NCBI RefSeq assembly: GCF_004364335.1
Contig: NZ_SOCR01000007.1
Location: 1 to 64,000 of the forward strand
Direction of reading: 5' to 3'
Length of the DNA stretch: 64,000 nt
DNA from: Pseudomonas graminis
GTDB taxonomy: Bacteria; Pseudomonadota; Gammaproteobacteria; Pseudomonadales; Pseudomonadaceae
Shown here: positions 45,148 through 53,855 of the stretch, piece after piece
How the letters are laid out: every line of letters begins with the position of its first letter
Numbering within the stretch: the stretch's first letter is position 1
The notes under the pieces: model-generated
What the model saw: only the letters and a program-made list of their open reading frames with translations
Told to the model about the DNA's origin: nothing
The model's database searches: none
Position numbers and translations under genes: made by a program

Positions 45148-46190
45148 CGAGGACGATTCCCACGGACCAGAATCATCGCAAAAACCGGCGCGCCCACCAG
45201 CGCAGTGATCACCCCGATCGGCAACACCTGGCCCTTGATCAAGGTGCGCGACAGCACATCGGCGGCGATCATGAACAGCGCGCCGATCAGGGCGCTCAAG
45301 GGCAACAACCGTGCGTGGCGCACGCCCGCCATCAAACGCACCCCATGGGGAATCACCAGACCGACGAAGCCGATGGAGCCGACGATCGACACCATCACCG
45401 CGGTCATCAGCGCGGCGGTGAGGATCAGCACGGCCTGCACCCGGCGCACCGGAATGCCCAGCGACGCGGCCGAATCGCTGCCGAACGTGAAGGCATCCAG
45501 CGCGCGCCGATGCCACAGGCACACCAGCAGACCGAGTACCACCACCGGCACTGACAGGGCCACCGACGACCAGCGCACGCCGCTGAGATTGCCGAGCAAC
45601 CAGAACATGATCCCGCGGGCCTGCTCGGCATTCGCCGACTTGGTGATCAGGAAGGATGTCAGGGCGTTGAACAGCTGGGACCCGGCGATGCCCGCCAGGA
45701 TGATCTGGCCGGCAGCGGTCTGGCCCCGAGAGGAGCGGGCGAGCAGGGCAACCAGTGCGAAGGCGGCGATGGCGCCGGCAAACGCGCCGGTGGACAGGGA
45801 AATCGTCCCGGCACCGATACCGATGATTGCCACCAGGACCGCGCCGGTCGAAGCACCGGCAGAAATACCCAGCAAGTACGGATCGGCCAGCGGGTTGCGC
45901 AGCAGCGACTGCAAGACCACGCCCGACACGGCGAGCCCTGCGCCGCAGGTAGCGGCAACGATGGCTCGAGTCAGGCGGTAATTCCAGACGATGCCCTCGT
46001 CGATCGGGTCGAGGGGGTAGCCTGCGGCCCACAGCTTGTTCGCCAGCACCTGAACGATCACCGGCAGGCTGATTGATGTCTCGCCGATCGCCACGCCCGC
46101 CAGCACCGCCAACGCCAGCAATGCAATGGCCCAGGCACCGTGGCCGAAGATTCGGGCGATGCTTGAGCGAGGAATACGCAGCGACGTCAT
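45144..46190 (-). CDS. ABC transporter permease, FecCD/BtuC type
   Basis: The permease has 348 residues with about ten membrane helices. LTRAIVAATCGAGLAVSGVVLQSLLRNPLADPYLLGISAGAS and SIVGSIGFVGLVIPHGVRLM are the FecCD hallmark segments. It is overlapped on both sides by its partners (ATGA), so the three genes are translationally coupled. The substrate of the complex is inferred from the upstream cobalamin riboswitch: cobalamin or another corrinoid. Some riboswitch-linked transporters of this group carry cobalt chelates instead. Confidence 0.93.
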   Translation of the reverse strand: MTSLRIPRSSIARIFGHGAWAIALLALAVLAGVAIGETSISLPVIVQVLANKLWAAGYPLDPIDEGIVWNYRLTRAIVAATCGAGLAVSGVVLQSLLRNPLADPYLLGISAGASTGAVLVAIIGIGAGTISLSTGAFAGAIAAFALVALLARSSRGQTAAGQIILAGIAGSQLFNALTSFLITKSANAEQARGIMFWLLGNLSGVRWSSVALSVPVVVLGLLVCLWHRRALDAFTFGSDSAASLGIPVRRVQAVLILTAALMTAVMVSIVGSIGFVGLVIPHGVRLMAGVRHARLLPLSALIGALFMIAADVLSRTLIKGQVLPIGVITALVGAPVFAMILVRGNRPR

Positions 46191-47188
46191 TGCGGGTGAA
46201 TCGCCTGGGCCAACTGTTCGATGCCGTCAAATAGACGCACGCTGGACTCCATGGCGCTGGCGTCCATGATCACGATGCGATTGTTTTTCACCGCGTCCAT
46301 GTTCTGTGTGACCGGGTCAGAGCGGAGGAAGGCCAGTTTCTTTTCATGGTCGTCGGCCGGGAAGCGGCGGCGGTCCATCCGCGCGATGACCAGCACGGTC
46401 GGGTTGGCCTTGGCGATGGTTTCCCAGCCCACGGTCGGCCATTCCTCGTCGGAGTCGATGACATTGCGCATGCCGAGGGTGTCGAGCATGAAGTTGGGAA
46501 TGCCCTTGCGCCCGGCGACGTAGGGGTCGACGTTGAGGTCCGGGCTGGAGAACCAGAACACCGCCGACACGGGCGGGTTGGCATGGGTTTTCGCCTGGGC
46601 TACAGCTCGGACCAACCGCGTCTGGTAATCCGCGATCAGTTGCTCGCCACGGTCCTGCACGTCGAAAATCTGCGCCAGCTGACGCAGGCTTTTGTACAGC
46701 GTGTCGATGCGGAAGGCTTCGAGCCGCGTACCGTCGGCGCCGACCCGGTTGTTCTTGCCCTCGCAGTCGGACGGCAGAATGTAGGTGGGGATGCCCAGGT
46801 CGCGGAACTGCTCGCGGGTGCCGACGGCGCCCTGAGGCCCGACCATCCATTCAAACTGCACCGGCACGAAATCCGGGCGTTTGCCGATCACCGATTCGAA
46901 GCTTGGCGCATTGTCGGCCAGGCGCTCGATGCGGTCGTTGAGGGTCTGGTACTGAGGCAGGACGGGGTTGAACCACAACGAGGTGCCCACCACGTTCGGG
47001 CCCAGGCCAAGGGCATACAACATCTCGGTGGCGGCCTGGCCGATGGTCACGGTTTTCTGCGGCGCGTGGGTGAAGGTCAGTGCTTCGCCGCAGTTGTCCA
47101 CGGTCAAGGGGTAAACCGTCGACGCCGCGAGCGCGGCGGTGGGCAAGGTCAGGGTGACGAGCAGGGCAGCGAGGCGGCGCAGCGGCAT
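46187..47188 (-). CDS. ABC transporter substrate-binding protein, BtuF/FecB-like
   Basis: The protein has 333 residues with a Sec signal peptide (MPLRRLAALLVTLTLPTAALA). The mature protein has the class III binding fold: VYPLTVDNCGEALTFTHAPQKTVTIGQAATEMLYALGLGPNVVG near the N-terminus and a long connecting helix. It has a Cys pair outside the lipobox position, so it is probably soluble in the periplasm. The first gene behind the riboswitch, with a 157-nt leader. It likely captures a corrinoid. Confidence 0.9.
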   Translation of the reverse strand: MPLRRLAALLVTLTLPTAALAASTVYPLTVDNCGEALTFTHAPQKTVTIGQAATEMLYALGLGPNVVGTSLWFNPVLPQYQTLNDRIERLADNAPSFESVIGKRPDFVPVQFEWMVGPQGAVGTREQFRDLGIPTYILPSDCEGKNNRVGADGTRLEAFRIDTLYKSLRQLAQIFDVQDRGEQLIADYQTRLVRAVAQAKTHANPPVSAVFWFSSPDLNVDPYVAGRKGIPNFMLDTLGMRNVIDSDEEWPTVGWETIAKANPTVLVIARMDRRRFPADDHEKKLAFLRSDPVTQNMDAVKNNRIVIMDASAMESSVRLFDGIEQLAQAIHPQ

Positions 47189-47339
47189 GAACAGCGATCT
47201 CCAGAAAGCCTGATGCGTGGCGAAGCAGGCGCTGGAAAGTCCATCCCGACAGGCACCCCACAGATAAGGGCGAGCACGGCGCGCGCGTAGGACGCACGAA
47301 CGGGAGTCCTTCCCCGGACACCCCGCCGGTGAATGAATA

Positions 47340-47515
47340 TGCTGGCCGGCAGGTCTCCTGACTGGCGCCTCATCGCCGTGCTTCGGCCTTCCCGGGGTTA
47401 ACCCAGTGGCAAACAGGAAGCAGGGCTCAGCGCCTACAGTTGCGGGGACAGTTCCCTTTCAGCGCGCAGCACGCGCGGGGGGATTCCCTATTAATTCCGA
47501 GTGGAAACCGGCGGC
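47340..47515 (-). promoter_or_regulatory. Cobalamin riboswitch (B12 element)
   Basis: On the minus strand the conserved B12 box AGTCAGGAGACCTGCC is at 47348-47363. Further features are GCCACTGGG near 47400, the core CCCGCAACTGTAG near 47435-47447, and the GGAATTAATAGGGAA segment at 47484-47498. The order and spacing match adenosylcobalamin riboswitches. It stands upstream of the binding-protein gene and should switch the transporter off when cobalamin is plentiful. Confidence 0.95.
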
Positions 47516-47573
47516 GGGGATACTAAACGATTCGGCGGATGGAGGCGAATGCAGTGGCGGGAAGAGACGTTGC

Positions 47574-47870
47574 GCGGGCCGCGATCGGACGAACGCGGTG
47601 GGTCAGGCTAGATGGCTGGCGGTGACAGATCGCAATCGCGGGCAAGCGCGCTCCTACAATGGATCTCGGCAACGCAGGCATTCTTCGGCGCACACAAAAT
47701 CCGTAGGAGCCGGCTTGCTGCGGGCCGCGATCGGACGAACGCGGTGGGTCAGGCTAAATGGCTGGCGGTGACAGATCGCAATCGCGGGCAAGCGCGCTCC
47801 TACAATGGATCTCGGCAACGCATGCATTCTTCGGCGCACACAAAATCCGTAGGAGCCGGCTTGCTGGCGA
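47574..47870. repeat. Two tandem copies of the 146-bp REP-containing unit, inverted relative to 11333-11624
   Basis: GCGGGCCGCGATCGGACGAA starts at 47574 and again at 47720, a 146-bp period equal to that of the array near 11.4 kb. The reverse complement of this unit aligns with that one along its whole length. Confidence 0.88.
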
Positions 47871-47938
47871 ATGCGTGGTGTCAGGCGACAGAAGGGTAGC
47901 TGATACACCGCGTTCGCCAGCAAGCCGACTCCTACAGG
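47849..47938. repeat. REPIN of the GGAGCCGGCTTGCTGGCG type
   Basis: An inverted REP pair directly continues the 146-bp array and ends about 45 bp before the racemase-family stop codon. Confidence 0.85.
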
Positions 47939-47983
47939 GTGTCTTCAGGCATTGCCTCGCGTCCCGGTCCTCGAAACCATGAC

Positions 47984-48706
47984 CTACAACTTAAACGGCC
48001 AGCCCACGATCTTCTTTGACCGTGGCGTCGCGTAGGTCCGCACTTTCGAGGTCTTCAATCCCAGACGCACTAACGATTCCGCCAGTGCCACCGCAGCGGT
48101 GACACCATCCACCACCGGCACGCCGGCGCGTTCGCGGATGAGTTGATCCAGCCCGGCCATGCCGCCGCAGCCCAGGCAGATCACTTCGGCCTTGTCCCGG
48201 GTCACCGCTTCAATGGCCTGCTCAACGATGGCCTCGAGGGCACGCTCCGGGAATTCCTCCAGCTCCAGCACGCTCATGCCACTGGCGCGCACCGACGCGC
48301 AGCGCTCGTACACGCCGGCCAGCTTCAGGCGGTCTTCGATCAACGGGACGGTGCGGTCCAACGTCGTGACCACCGCGTACTTATGACCCAGCAACATTGC
48401 CAGGCTGGCGGCCGCTTCGGTGATGTCCACCACCGGCACGTCGAGCAGTTCCTGCAAGCCCTCGCGGCCATGCTCGCCGTAGCCGGCTTGAATCACCGCG
48501 TCATAAGGCCCGTCGTAGGACATGACCCGGTCCATCACCGCGATGGCCGCCAGATAACTTTCAAAATTGCCTTCCACCGACTCGGCGCCGAAACGCGGGG
48601 TCAGGCCGATGATCTCGGTGCCGGGGGAGGCCACGCTGCGGGCCTGCAGGGCGATGGTATCGGTCATGGATTCGGTGGTGTTGACGTTGACGATCAGAAT
48701 TCGCAT
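47984..48706 (-). CDS. Asp/Glu/hydantoin racemase family protein, variant active site
   Basis: The protein has 240 residues of the Asp/Glu racemase fold. MRILIVNVNTTESMTD at the N-terminus matches hydantoin/allantoin racemases. The second active-site Cys is present (VICLGCGGM, Cys177 or Cys180), but at the first position, where the family has ACF, the sequence reads AGYGEHG (Gly75). A two-base racemase mechanism is therefore doubtful. An isomerase-like or decarboxylase-like role is possible. ATG 48706 follows GAGATCCGTCC. It follows the aldo/keto reductase by 60 bp and is probably cotranscribed. Confidence 0.8.
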   Translation of the reverse strand: MRILIVNVNTTESMTDTIALQARSVASPGTEIIGLTPRFGAESVEGNFESYLAAIAVMDRVMSYDGPYDAVIQAGYGEHGREGLQELLDVPVVDITEAAASLAMLLGHKYAVVTTLDRTVPLIEDRLKLAGVYERCASVRASGMSVLELEEFPERALEAIVEQAIEAVTRDKAEVICLGCGGMAGLDQLIRERAGVPVVDGVTAAVALAESLVRLGLKTSKVRTYATPRSKKIVGWPFKL

Positions 48707-48766
48707 GGACGGATCTCGCGCGGGGAACAAGGCCGGGCGTCTGGCCCGGCGTCGTTGGGCACGATA

Positions 48767-49762
48767 TCAGTCTTTGCCGGGGACTGGCGCCTGCAGGGCA
48801 ATGAAGCCCTGATCGCGCATGGCTTGCCAGAAACCATCCGGCACCTGTGCGTTGAGCGCGGTGACGTCTTCGATGATTCGCGAGGGCCGGCTGGCGCCCG
48901 GAATCACCGCCGCCACCAGCGGGTGGGCGAGGACGAACTGCAGCGCCGCCGACTTGATATCGACCTGATACTGCCGAGCGATCTCCTGGATGTGCGTGAC
49001 CTTGTCGAGCATCGCCTGTGACGCTGGCTGGTACTCGAAATGCTTGCCGCCCACCAACACGCCGGAGCTATAAGGCCCGCCGACAACGAACTCGGCGTTG
49101 TGCTGACGGGCCTTGTCGAACAGCCGTTGCAGCGGCTGGTCGTGGTCGAGCAGCGAATACCGACCGGCGAGCAGGAAACCGTCGGGCCGGGCTTCTTCAA
49201 GGTCCAGCGTCAGTTCGCACGGCTCGACGCGGTTGACGCCAAGGCCCCAGGCCTTGATCACGCCTTCCTCGCGCAGACGGGTGAGGGCGCGGAAAGCGCC
49301 GGTGCGGGCGATGTTGAAATGCTCGATCCAGGCATCGCCGTGGGCGTCCTGCGCGACGTCATGGACAAACACGATGTCCAGCCGATGGGTGTTCAGCCGC
49401 TTCAGGCTCGCTTCAATGGAACGCAGGGTGGCGTCGGCGGAGTAGTCGGTGATGATCTTGTTTTTCAGGCCTTCGGCGAAGGGGCCGGTGCGGGTTTCGG
49501 TGTCGATCTCATCGGAGATCAGCCGGCCGACTTTGGTGCTCAGGGTGTACTGATCGCGCGGGACGCCGGCGAGGGCCTTGCCCAGACGCTGCTCGGACAG
49601 GCCGGCGCCGTAGACAGGCGCAGTGTCGAAATAGCGAATGCCCTGATCCCAGGCAGACTGAACAGTGGCCGCGGCTTCTTCTTCGTCGATGGTACGGAAC
49701 ATGTTGCCCAGCGGCGCGGAGCCGAAGCCAAGGCGGCCGATGATCTTGTCGTGCAGACTCAT
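48767..49762 (-). CDS. Aldo/keto reductase (D-threo-aldose/L-fucose dehydrogenase-like)
   Basis: The protein has 331 residues with the (beta/alpha)8 aldo/keto reductase fold. The catalytic tetrad is Asp46, Tyr51, Lys77 and His134 (FDTAPVYG, STKVGR, FVHDV). IPGASRPSRIIEDV near the C-terminus binds NADP(H). The sequence resembles D-threo-aldose 1-dehydrogenase/pyridoxal-type reductases, which act on sugars such as L-fucose. Substrate remains uncertain. It is first in a two-gene operon with the racemase-family protein and divergent from the ClpP-like gene. Confidence 0.88.
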   Translation of the reverse strand: MSLHDKIIGRLGFGSAPLGNMFRTIDEEEAAATVQSAWDQGIRYFDTAPVYGAGLSEQRLGKALAGVPRDQYTLSTKVGRLISDEIDTETRTGPFAEGLKNKIITDYSADATLRSIEASLKRLNTHRLDIVFVHDVAQDAHGDAWIEHFNIARTGAFRALTRLREEGVIKAWGLGVNRVEPCELTLDLEEARPDGFLLAGRYSLLDHDQPLQRLFDKARQHNAEFVVGGPYSSGVLVGGKHFEYQPASQAMLDKVTHIQEIARQYQVDIKSAALQFVLAHPLVAAVIPGASRPSRIIEDVTALNAQVPDGFWQAMRDQGFIALQAPVPGKD

Positions 49763-50097
49763 GGGGGTGTCCTGTGCGGTGAGGCGTGTCGGATGGCGCG
49801 GGGTTCATGGCCCTGATCGAGCACAATGAAACCGGCGAAGCTTCTTTACTGACTGTGGATTGCTGCAGGGGTTCTTCGGAATGCGCCGCGTCTTACTTTC
49901 ACATGCTCGGCGAGCGACTATCCTCAGCCCATGCAATGTTCTCCGTGCGGGCGAGTTGCGACCTGAGGACAGATACGTGGCGGGCCCAGGGTGCACGGTC
50001 CCCCCGGTAGGACCGGCTTCAGCCGGGAAGAGGCCCTCATGCACGCCGTCCATGTCCAGAGGAGCCGGGTTAAGGTGACTGCCCAGAGAGGCCGCCG
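49763..50097. other. 335-bp divergent gap with a single CCGGCTTCAGCCGG REP
   Basis: It lies between the aldo/keto reductase and the ClpP-like gene. A solitary REP stands at 50007-50030. No gene is convincing; the rest should be promoter sequence. Confidence 0.6.
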
Positions 50098-50655
50098 ATG
50101 AGCGAGCACATCATTCATTTCCATTGCGGGGTCGATCAGGCCAGCACCGAGCATTTTCGCGATCGCTGCCTGGAAGCCGTTGGCAAAGGCGCGACCGGGT
50201 TGCTGCTGAATCTGTCGACCGCCGGCGGCAGCACCGCGCTGGGGTTCACTCTCTACAACTTCCTGAAGTCCCTGACAGTGCCAATCCGCGCACTCAACAG
50301 CGGCAACATCGAATCCATGGGCATCGTCATCTACCTGGCGGCTCAGGAGCGGATCGTCTGCCCCCATTCGCGTTTTCTGATCCATCCCATGAGCTGGTAC
50401 TTCAACCAGAGCTCGGTGGACCACTCGCGCATGCGCGAATACCTGCGCAGCCTGGACAACGACCTCCAGCGCTACGTGAATATCTACCAGAGCGAAACCG
50501 TAAGCGCCGTGCACCCGCTGGACATCGGGCGCTGCCTGTCGGCGGAGGAGAAGGTCATCCGCGCCGAAGATTCGCTGGCGTGCGGCATTGCCCATCGTGT
50601 CGAGCAGCTGCAGTTTGCCGAAGACGCCGTGCACTGGACTGTCAGCGCCAGCTAA
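50098..50655 (+). CDS. ClpP-like serine protease family protein
   Basis: The protein has 185 residues of the ClpP/crotonase fold. The nucleophile Ser73 lies in GNIESMGIVIYLAA, the position of the ClpP GxSxM-type elbow, and His96 in RFLIHPMS matches the ClpP His. Asp142 (VHPLDIG) could complete a triad. Unlike housekeeping ClpP there is no N-terminal propeptide, and the hydrophobic-cleft contacts for ClpX are not recognisable. No Clp ATPase is adjacent. Such ClpP-like proteins in pseudomonads are annotated without known targets. Confidence 0.78.
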   Translation: MSEHIIHFHCGVDQASTEHFRDRCLEAVGKGATGLLLNLSTAGGSTALGFTLYNFLKSLTVPIRALNSGNIESMGIVIYLAAQERIVCPHSRFLIHPMSWYFNQSSVDHSRMREYLRSLDNDLQRYVNIYQSETVSAVHPLDIGRCLSAEEKVIRAEDSLACGIAHRVEQLQFAEDAVHWTVSAS

Positions 50656-50732
50656 GCTCAACCCATTGAACCGGGTCGCGATTGAACCCTCTGACTCTAT
50701 TGTTGGCCACATTGAAACGAGAGGTAACTGCC

Positions 50733-50897
50733 ATGCAATCCCATACACCCGATGCTGCACCCGTTCCGCCGCGTCCTGCTCCTCAGCCGGGCGACGAAGA
50801 GTCAGGATTTGATGCCGACATGGATCCGGGCAATGAAGACCCAGGCTCCCAGCTTGATCGAGACGCAACGGTGCCGCTCATCGATCCGGACAAATGA
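50733..50897 (+). CDS. Small acidic proline-rich protein of unknown function (54 aa)
   Basis: A 54-residue, strongly acidic protein with a PVPPRPAPQPGDEESG stretch and a C-terminal DxDPGNEDPGS...DPDK pattern. It is likely disordered. ATG 50733 follows GAGAGG at a good distance, whereas the longer frame has no such signal. It is 77 bp downstream of the ClpP-like gene on the same strand and may be cotranscribed with it. Function unknown. Confidence 0.55.
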   Translation: MQSHTPDAAPVPPRPAPQPGDEESGFDADMDPGNEDPGSQLDRDATVPLIDPDK

Positions 50898-51014
50898 GGG
50901 GAGGGTGCCGCTGACAACGTGCGCTTGTATGACGCGTAGGAGGCCGGGTTGACGGCTATGCAAACAAAAGGGCGAGAGCCTTGGCCCTCGCTCGCTTCAC
51001 TCACCCGCACGTCG

Positions 51015-51197
51015 TTACGACTTGCCGCCTGAGCCGCCTTTCTTGCCGGTGCCACTGGCGCCTGCACCCGACTCTTTCTTCATATCGCTTGCGGCATTGC
51101 CGCTGCCCGAAGCCTGGCCGCCTTTCTTGCCCGCCTCGGACGCTTTCTCTTTATCGTTCGCAAAATTGCCAGGGTTCGACTTTCCGGTGTTAGCCAT
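51015..51197 (-). CDS. KGG-motif stress-response-type protein
   Basis: A 60-residue, Gly/Lys/Ser-rich protein with GKKGGQASG and GTGKKGGSGGKS motifs and the start MANTGKSNPGNFANDKEK, typical of KGG-repeat (con-10/GsiB-like) stress proteins. It is hydrophilic and probably disordered; such proteins are induced in stationary phase or osmotic stress. ATG 51197 follows AAGAGGTCTGCGATC, so an upstream 24-codon extension was rejected. Confidence 0.85.
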   Translation of the reverse strand: MANTGKSNPGNFANDKEKASEAGKKGGQASGSGNAASDMKKESGAGASGTGKKGGSGGKS

Positions 51198-51326
51198 GAT
51201 CGCAGACCTCTTGTTATTGATAAGGCGAGACAGGTGCCTCGCCTTAGTTGTGAGGGGTCGTTCACGCAATGGTTTAAACCGTCGCTGCGCTTGCAGACCA
51301 ACGGCTGTGGGAATAAATGCCCGCTG

Positions 51327-52127
51327 CTACATATGCACTTCAACCGCCAGCGGCAGGTGATCGGACAGATGCGTCCATGGCCGCGTGCCAAGGATTTTCG
51401 GGTGATGGCTGGTGGCGTTGCGCAGGTAGATGCGGTCCAGGCGCAGCATCGGGAAGCGCGCCGGGTACGTCTTCGCCAGCCGCCCCTGACTGCGCTCGAA
51501 GGCTTCGTGCAGGTAGCCGCAGCGCTGCAGGCGCTTGTTGCCTTGCAATTGCCAATCGTTGAAATCGCCGGCGATCACCACCGGGGCGTCTTCGGGCAGC
51601 GAGTCGAGCAGGTCGCAGAGCAGGTTCAGCTGCAACTGACGGTGGCTTTCCAGCAGGCTCAGATGCACGCATATCGCATGGACTTCCGCATGCCCCGGCA
51701 CTTGCAGCACGCAATGCAGCAGGCCGCGCCGCTCCGGCCCGGTGATCGAGATGTCCAGGTTGCGGTGATGCAGGATCGGGTATTTGGACAGCAGCGCGTT
51801 GCCGTGGTGGCCGTCGGGGTAGACCGCGTTGCGGCCGTAGGCGAAGTCCGTCCACATGCTGTCGGCGAGGAATTCATAGTGCGGCGTGTCGGGCCAGTCT
51901 TCGTACTTGGCCGCGTGGCGGTCATGGCCGCCGAGGACTTCCTGGAGAAACACCAGGTCGGCGCCGGTGCTGCGCACGGCTTCACGCAACTCCGGCAGGA
52001 TGAAACGCCGGTTCAATGCGGTGAAGCCCTTGTGGGTGTTCACGGTCAGTACGCGCAGTTTATGGACTTCGCGCAACGTGGCCGGATCCGGAGGGGTAGC
52101 GTTCGAGCCAGCGGGATCGGGGGTCAC
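51327..52127 (-). CDS. Endonuclease/exonuclease/phosphatase (EEP) family protein, YbhP-like
   Basis: The protein has 266 residues from the GTG start at 52127, which lies 7 bp after AGGAG. A longer frame with TTG start (52223) lacks a ribosome-binding site. EEP motifs are present in order: TVNTHKGF, LVFLQEVLG, HGNALLSKYP, CVHLSLLESHR, VVIAGDFNDW, LDRIYLR and the terminal SDHLPLAVEV. A divalent metal-dependent phosphodiesterase or nuclease activity is expected. YbhP-like genes usually sit with a cardiolipin synthase, but none is present here. Substrate unknown. Confidence 0.85.
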   Translation of the reverse strand: MTPDPAGSNATPPDPATLREVHKLRVLTVNTHKGFTALNRRFILPELREAVRSTGADLVFLQEVLGGHDRHAAKYEDWPDTPHYEFLADSMWTDFAYGRNAVYPDGHHGNALLSKYPILHHRNLDISITGPERRGLLHCVLQVPGHAEVHAICVHLSLLESHRQLQLNLLCDLLDSLPEDAPVVIAGDFNDWQLQGNKRLQRCGYLHEAFERSQGRLAKTYPARFPMLRLDRIYLRNATSHHPKILGTRPWTHLSDHLPLAVEVHM

Positions 52128-52264
52128 GCCCTCACTCCTGTTCGGTGGATGTGCTATTCCGACCGGGCCGCAAGCCGGCAGTTCAGCTTTTAGGTGGGAC
52201 GGGCTCTGGCCGGGGGATTTCAACAGCCAGTGAGACCTGTTGCACGACGCCGGCCGCTTCCCTC

Positions 52265-52290
52265 TGTAGGACCGGCTTTAGCCGGGAAGC
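52265..52290. repeat. Single CCGGCTTTAGCCGG-type REP
   Basis: An isolated REP between the EEP gene and the MFS gene, 19 bp beyond the MFS stop codon. Confidence 0.85.
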
Positions 52291-52308
52291 CTTTATACCT
52301 CGCGTCCT

Positions 52309-53535
52309 CTAGACCCGCGTATCGACCGGCCTCTTGCGTGACAGCACCACCGCCAGTGTCAATGCCGCCACCGACAACACTGCCGCGAAAAAGAAAATCC
52401 AGCCGTAGCCCATGCCCAAAGCCACCGCGCCCATCAGGGGGCCGGCAATGGCCAGCGCCAGGTCGAAAAACACCGCATAAGCGCTGAGCCCGGCACCGCG
52501 ACTGCTATTGGGCACCTGTTTGATGGCTTCAACGCCCAGCGCAGGATAAACCAGCGACAAACCAAAGCCGGTCAGCCCCGCGCCGATCAGGGCGAAGGTG
52601 GTGTCGGGGGCCAGCCATAGCATCAGCAGACCCAGGGTTTCCACCGAGATGCAGACGATCGCCGAGCGAAAGCCGCCGAAGCGGTTGATCGCATTGATGA
52701 ACAGCAAACGCGCGACGATGAAGCAGATGCCGAACACCGTCAGGCACCAGGCAGCGCCTTCCCAGCCCCGGGCCACGTAAAACAGCGTGATGAACGTCGT
52801 CAGCGTGCCGTAGCCGATGGAGGACAGGGTCAGGCTCAGGCCAAACGGCGCCACCCGGCCGAAGACCGAGAAGAACGGCAGGCGCTCGCCGCGTACCACC
52901 GGGATCGCCGGTTTCTTGCGAATCAACAGCAACGCCCCGACCGCCAGTACGAACAACACCAACCCCAGGCTGGCAAAGCCCAGCGCGCCGACCATCACCA
53001 CCCCCAGCGGCGCGCCTATCGCAATGGCGCCGTAGGAAGCGATGCCGTTCCAGGAAATCGAACGGGCCGTGTGCTCCGAACCGACCTGGCCGATGCACCA
53101 ACTGATGGTGCCGACGCCGATCAAGCCTTGGGACGCACCCAGGAACAGGCGAGCGACGATCAGGATGGTCAGGCTGACTCCGGCGAACCGCTCCAGCAGG
53201 ATCCCCGCCAGGGTCAGCACGCCGCTCAACGCGATGCCGGACAGCCCGTAAACGATGGCGCGCTTGGTGCCGATGGTGTCGCAGATGCGTCCGGCCACGG
53301 GGCGGCTCAACAGCGTCGCCAGGTATTGCGCGCCGATCACCAGCCCCGCGACCACCGCGCTGAAGCCCAGTTGGTTATGCACGTAGCCGGGCATCACTGC
53401 GATGGGCAAACCGATGCACAGGAACGCGATGAAGGTGTAGACGACGATGGACACGATTTGCAGCGTGATCGCCATCGAACTGGCGTCGCTGACAGGCGTA
53501 TGGGCGGGCGTATCGGGCGGCAGGGCGGCAGACAT
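52309..53535 (-). CDS. MFS transporter, YhhS/YfcJ-type exporter
   Basis: The protein has 408 residues and about 12 membrane segments. The N-terminus MAITLQIVSIVVYTFIAFLCIGLPIAVMPGYVH followed by SRPVAGRICDTIGTKRAIVYG is characteristic of the YhhS/arabinose-efflux-like group. No substrate can be named; members are implicated in efflux of small molecules. It appears monocistronic. Repeats lie on both sides. Confidence 0.82.
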   Translation of the reverse strand: MSAALPPDTPAHTPVSDASSMAITLQIVSIVVYTFIAFLCIGLPIAVMPGYVHNQLGFSAVVAGLVIGAQYLATLLSRPVAGRICDTIGTKRAIVYGLSGIALSGVLTLAGILLERFAGVSLTILIVARLFLGASQGLIGVGTISWCIGQVGSEHTARSISWNGIASYGAIAIGAPLGVVMVGALGFASLGLVLFVLAVGALLLIRKKPAIPVVRGERLPFFSVFGRVAPFGLSLTLSSIGYGTLTTFITLFYVARGWEGAAWCLTVFGICFIVARLLFINAINRFGGFRSAIVCISVETLGLLMLWLAPDTTFALIGAGLTGFGLSLVYPALGVEAIKQVPNSSRGAGLSAYAVFFDLALAIAGPLMGAVALGMGYGWIFFFAAVLSVAALTLAVVLSRKRPVDTRV

Positions 53536-53645
53536 GGGGACTCTTCGCTGGAGCGGTGGGAGTGCCGCATCATCGCCCGTGGGATCGGGAAATGAAAGCT
53601 GGCTAACGGTTTTTATCCGGGCTCAGATGGCGTCCGCGCTGGCCT

Positions 53646-53781
53646 CTTCCCGGCTAAAGCCGGTCCTACTGACTGACCGCGTGATTCCAGTGGGACCGTC
53701 TTTAGCCGGGAAAGCGTCGGATGTCACACCGCAGGATTGGGGCACTTGGCCTGGCGTCTTCCCGGCTAAAGCAGGTCCCAC
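53646..53781. repeat. Three CCGGCTTTAGCCGG-type REPs between MFS and ABC-F genes
   Basis: REPs lie at 53646-53669, 53690-53712 and 53758-53781; the first two are inverted and close together. The 320-bp gap has no gene. Confidence 0.85.
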
Positions 53782-53786
53782 TGTCA

Positions 53787-53816
53787 CAAAAAAGCCCCGT
53801 CACGATGGACGGGGCT
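53787..53816 (-). terminator. Rho-independent terminator of the ABC-F gene
   Basis: On the minus strand a 9-bp stem AGCCCCGTC/GACGGGGCT with a 6-base loop is followed by six T. It lies 40 bp beyond the ABC-F stop codon. Confidence 0.92.
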
Positions 53817-53855
53817 CCTTGTTTTCAGCATCAATCGATCAGTGGATGACCTTGA

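Noticed and set aside
47340..47515. A protein-coding frame (MANRKQGSAP...) across the riboswitch
   Set aside because: The conserved B12-element blocks explain the sequence, and the frame continues into REP repeats.
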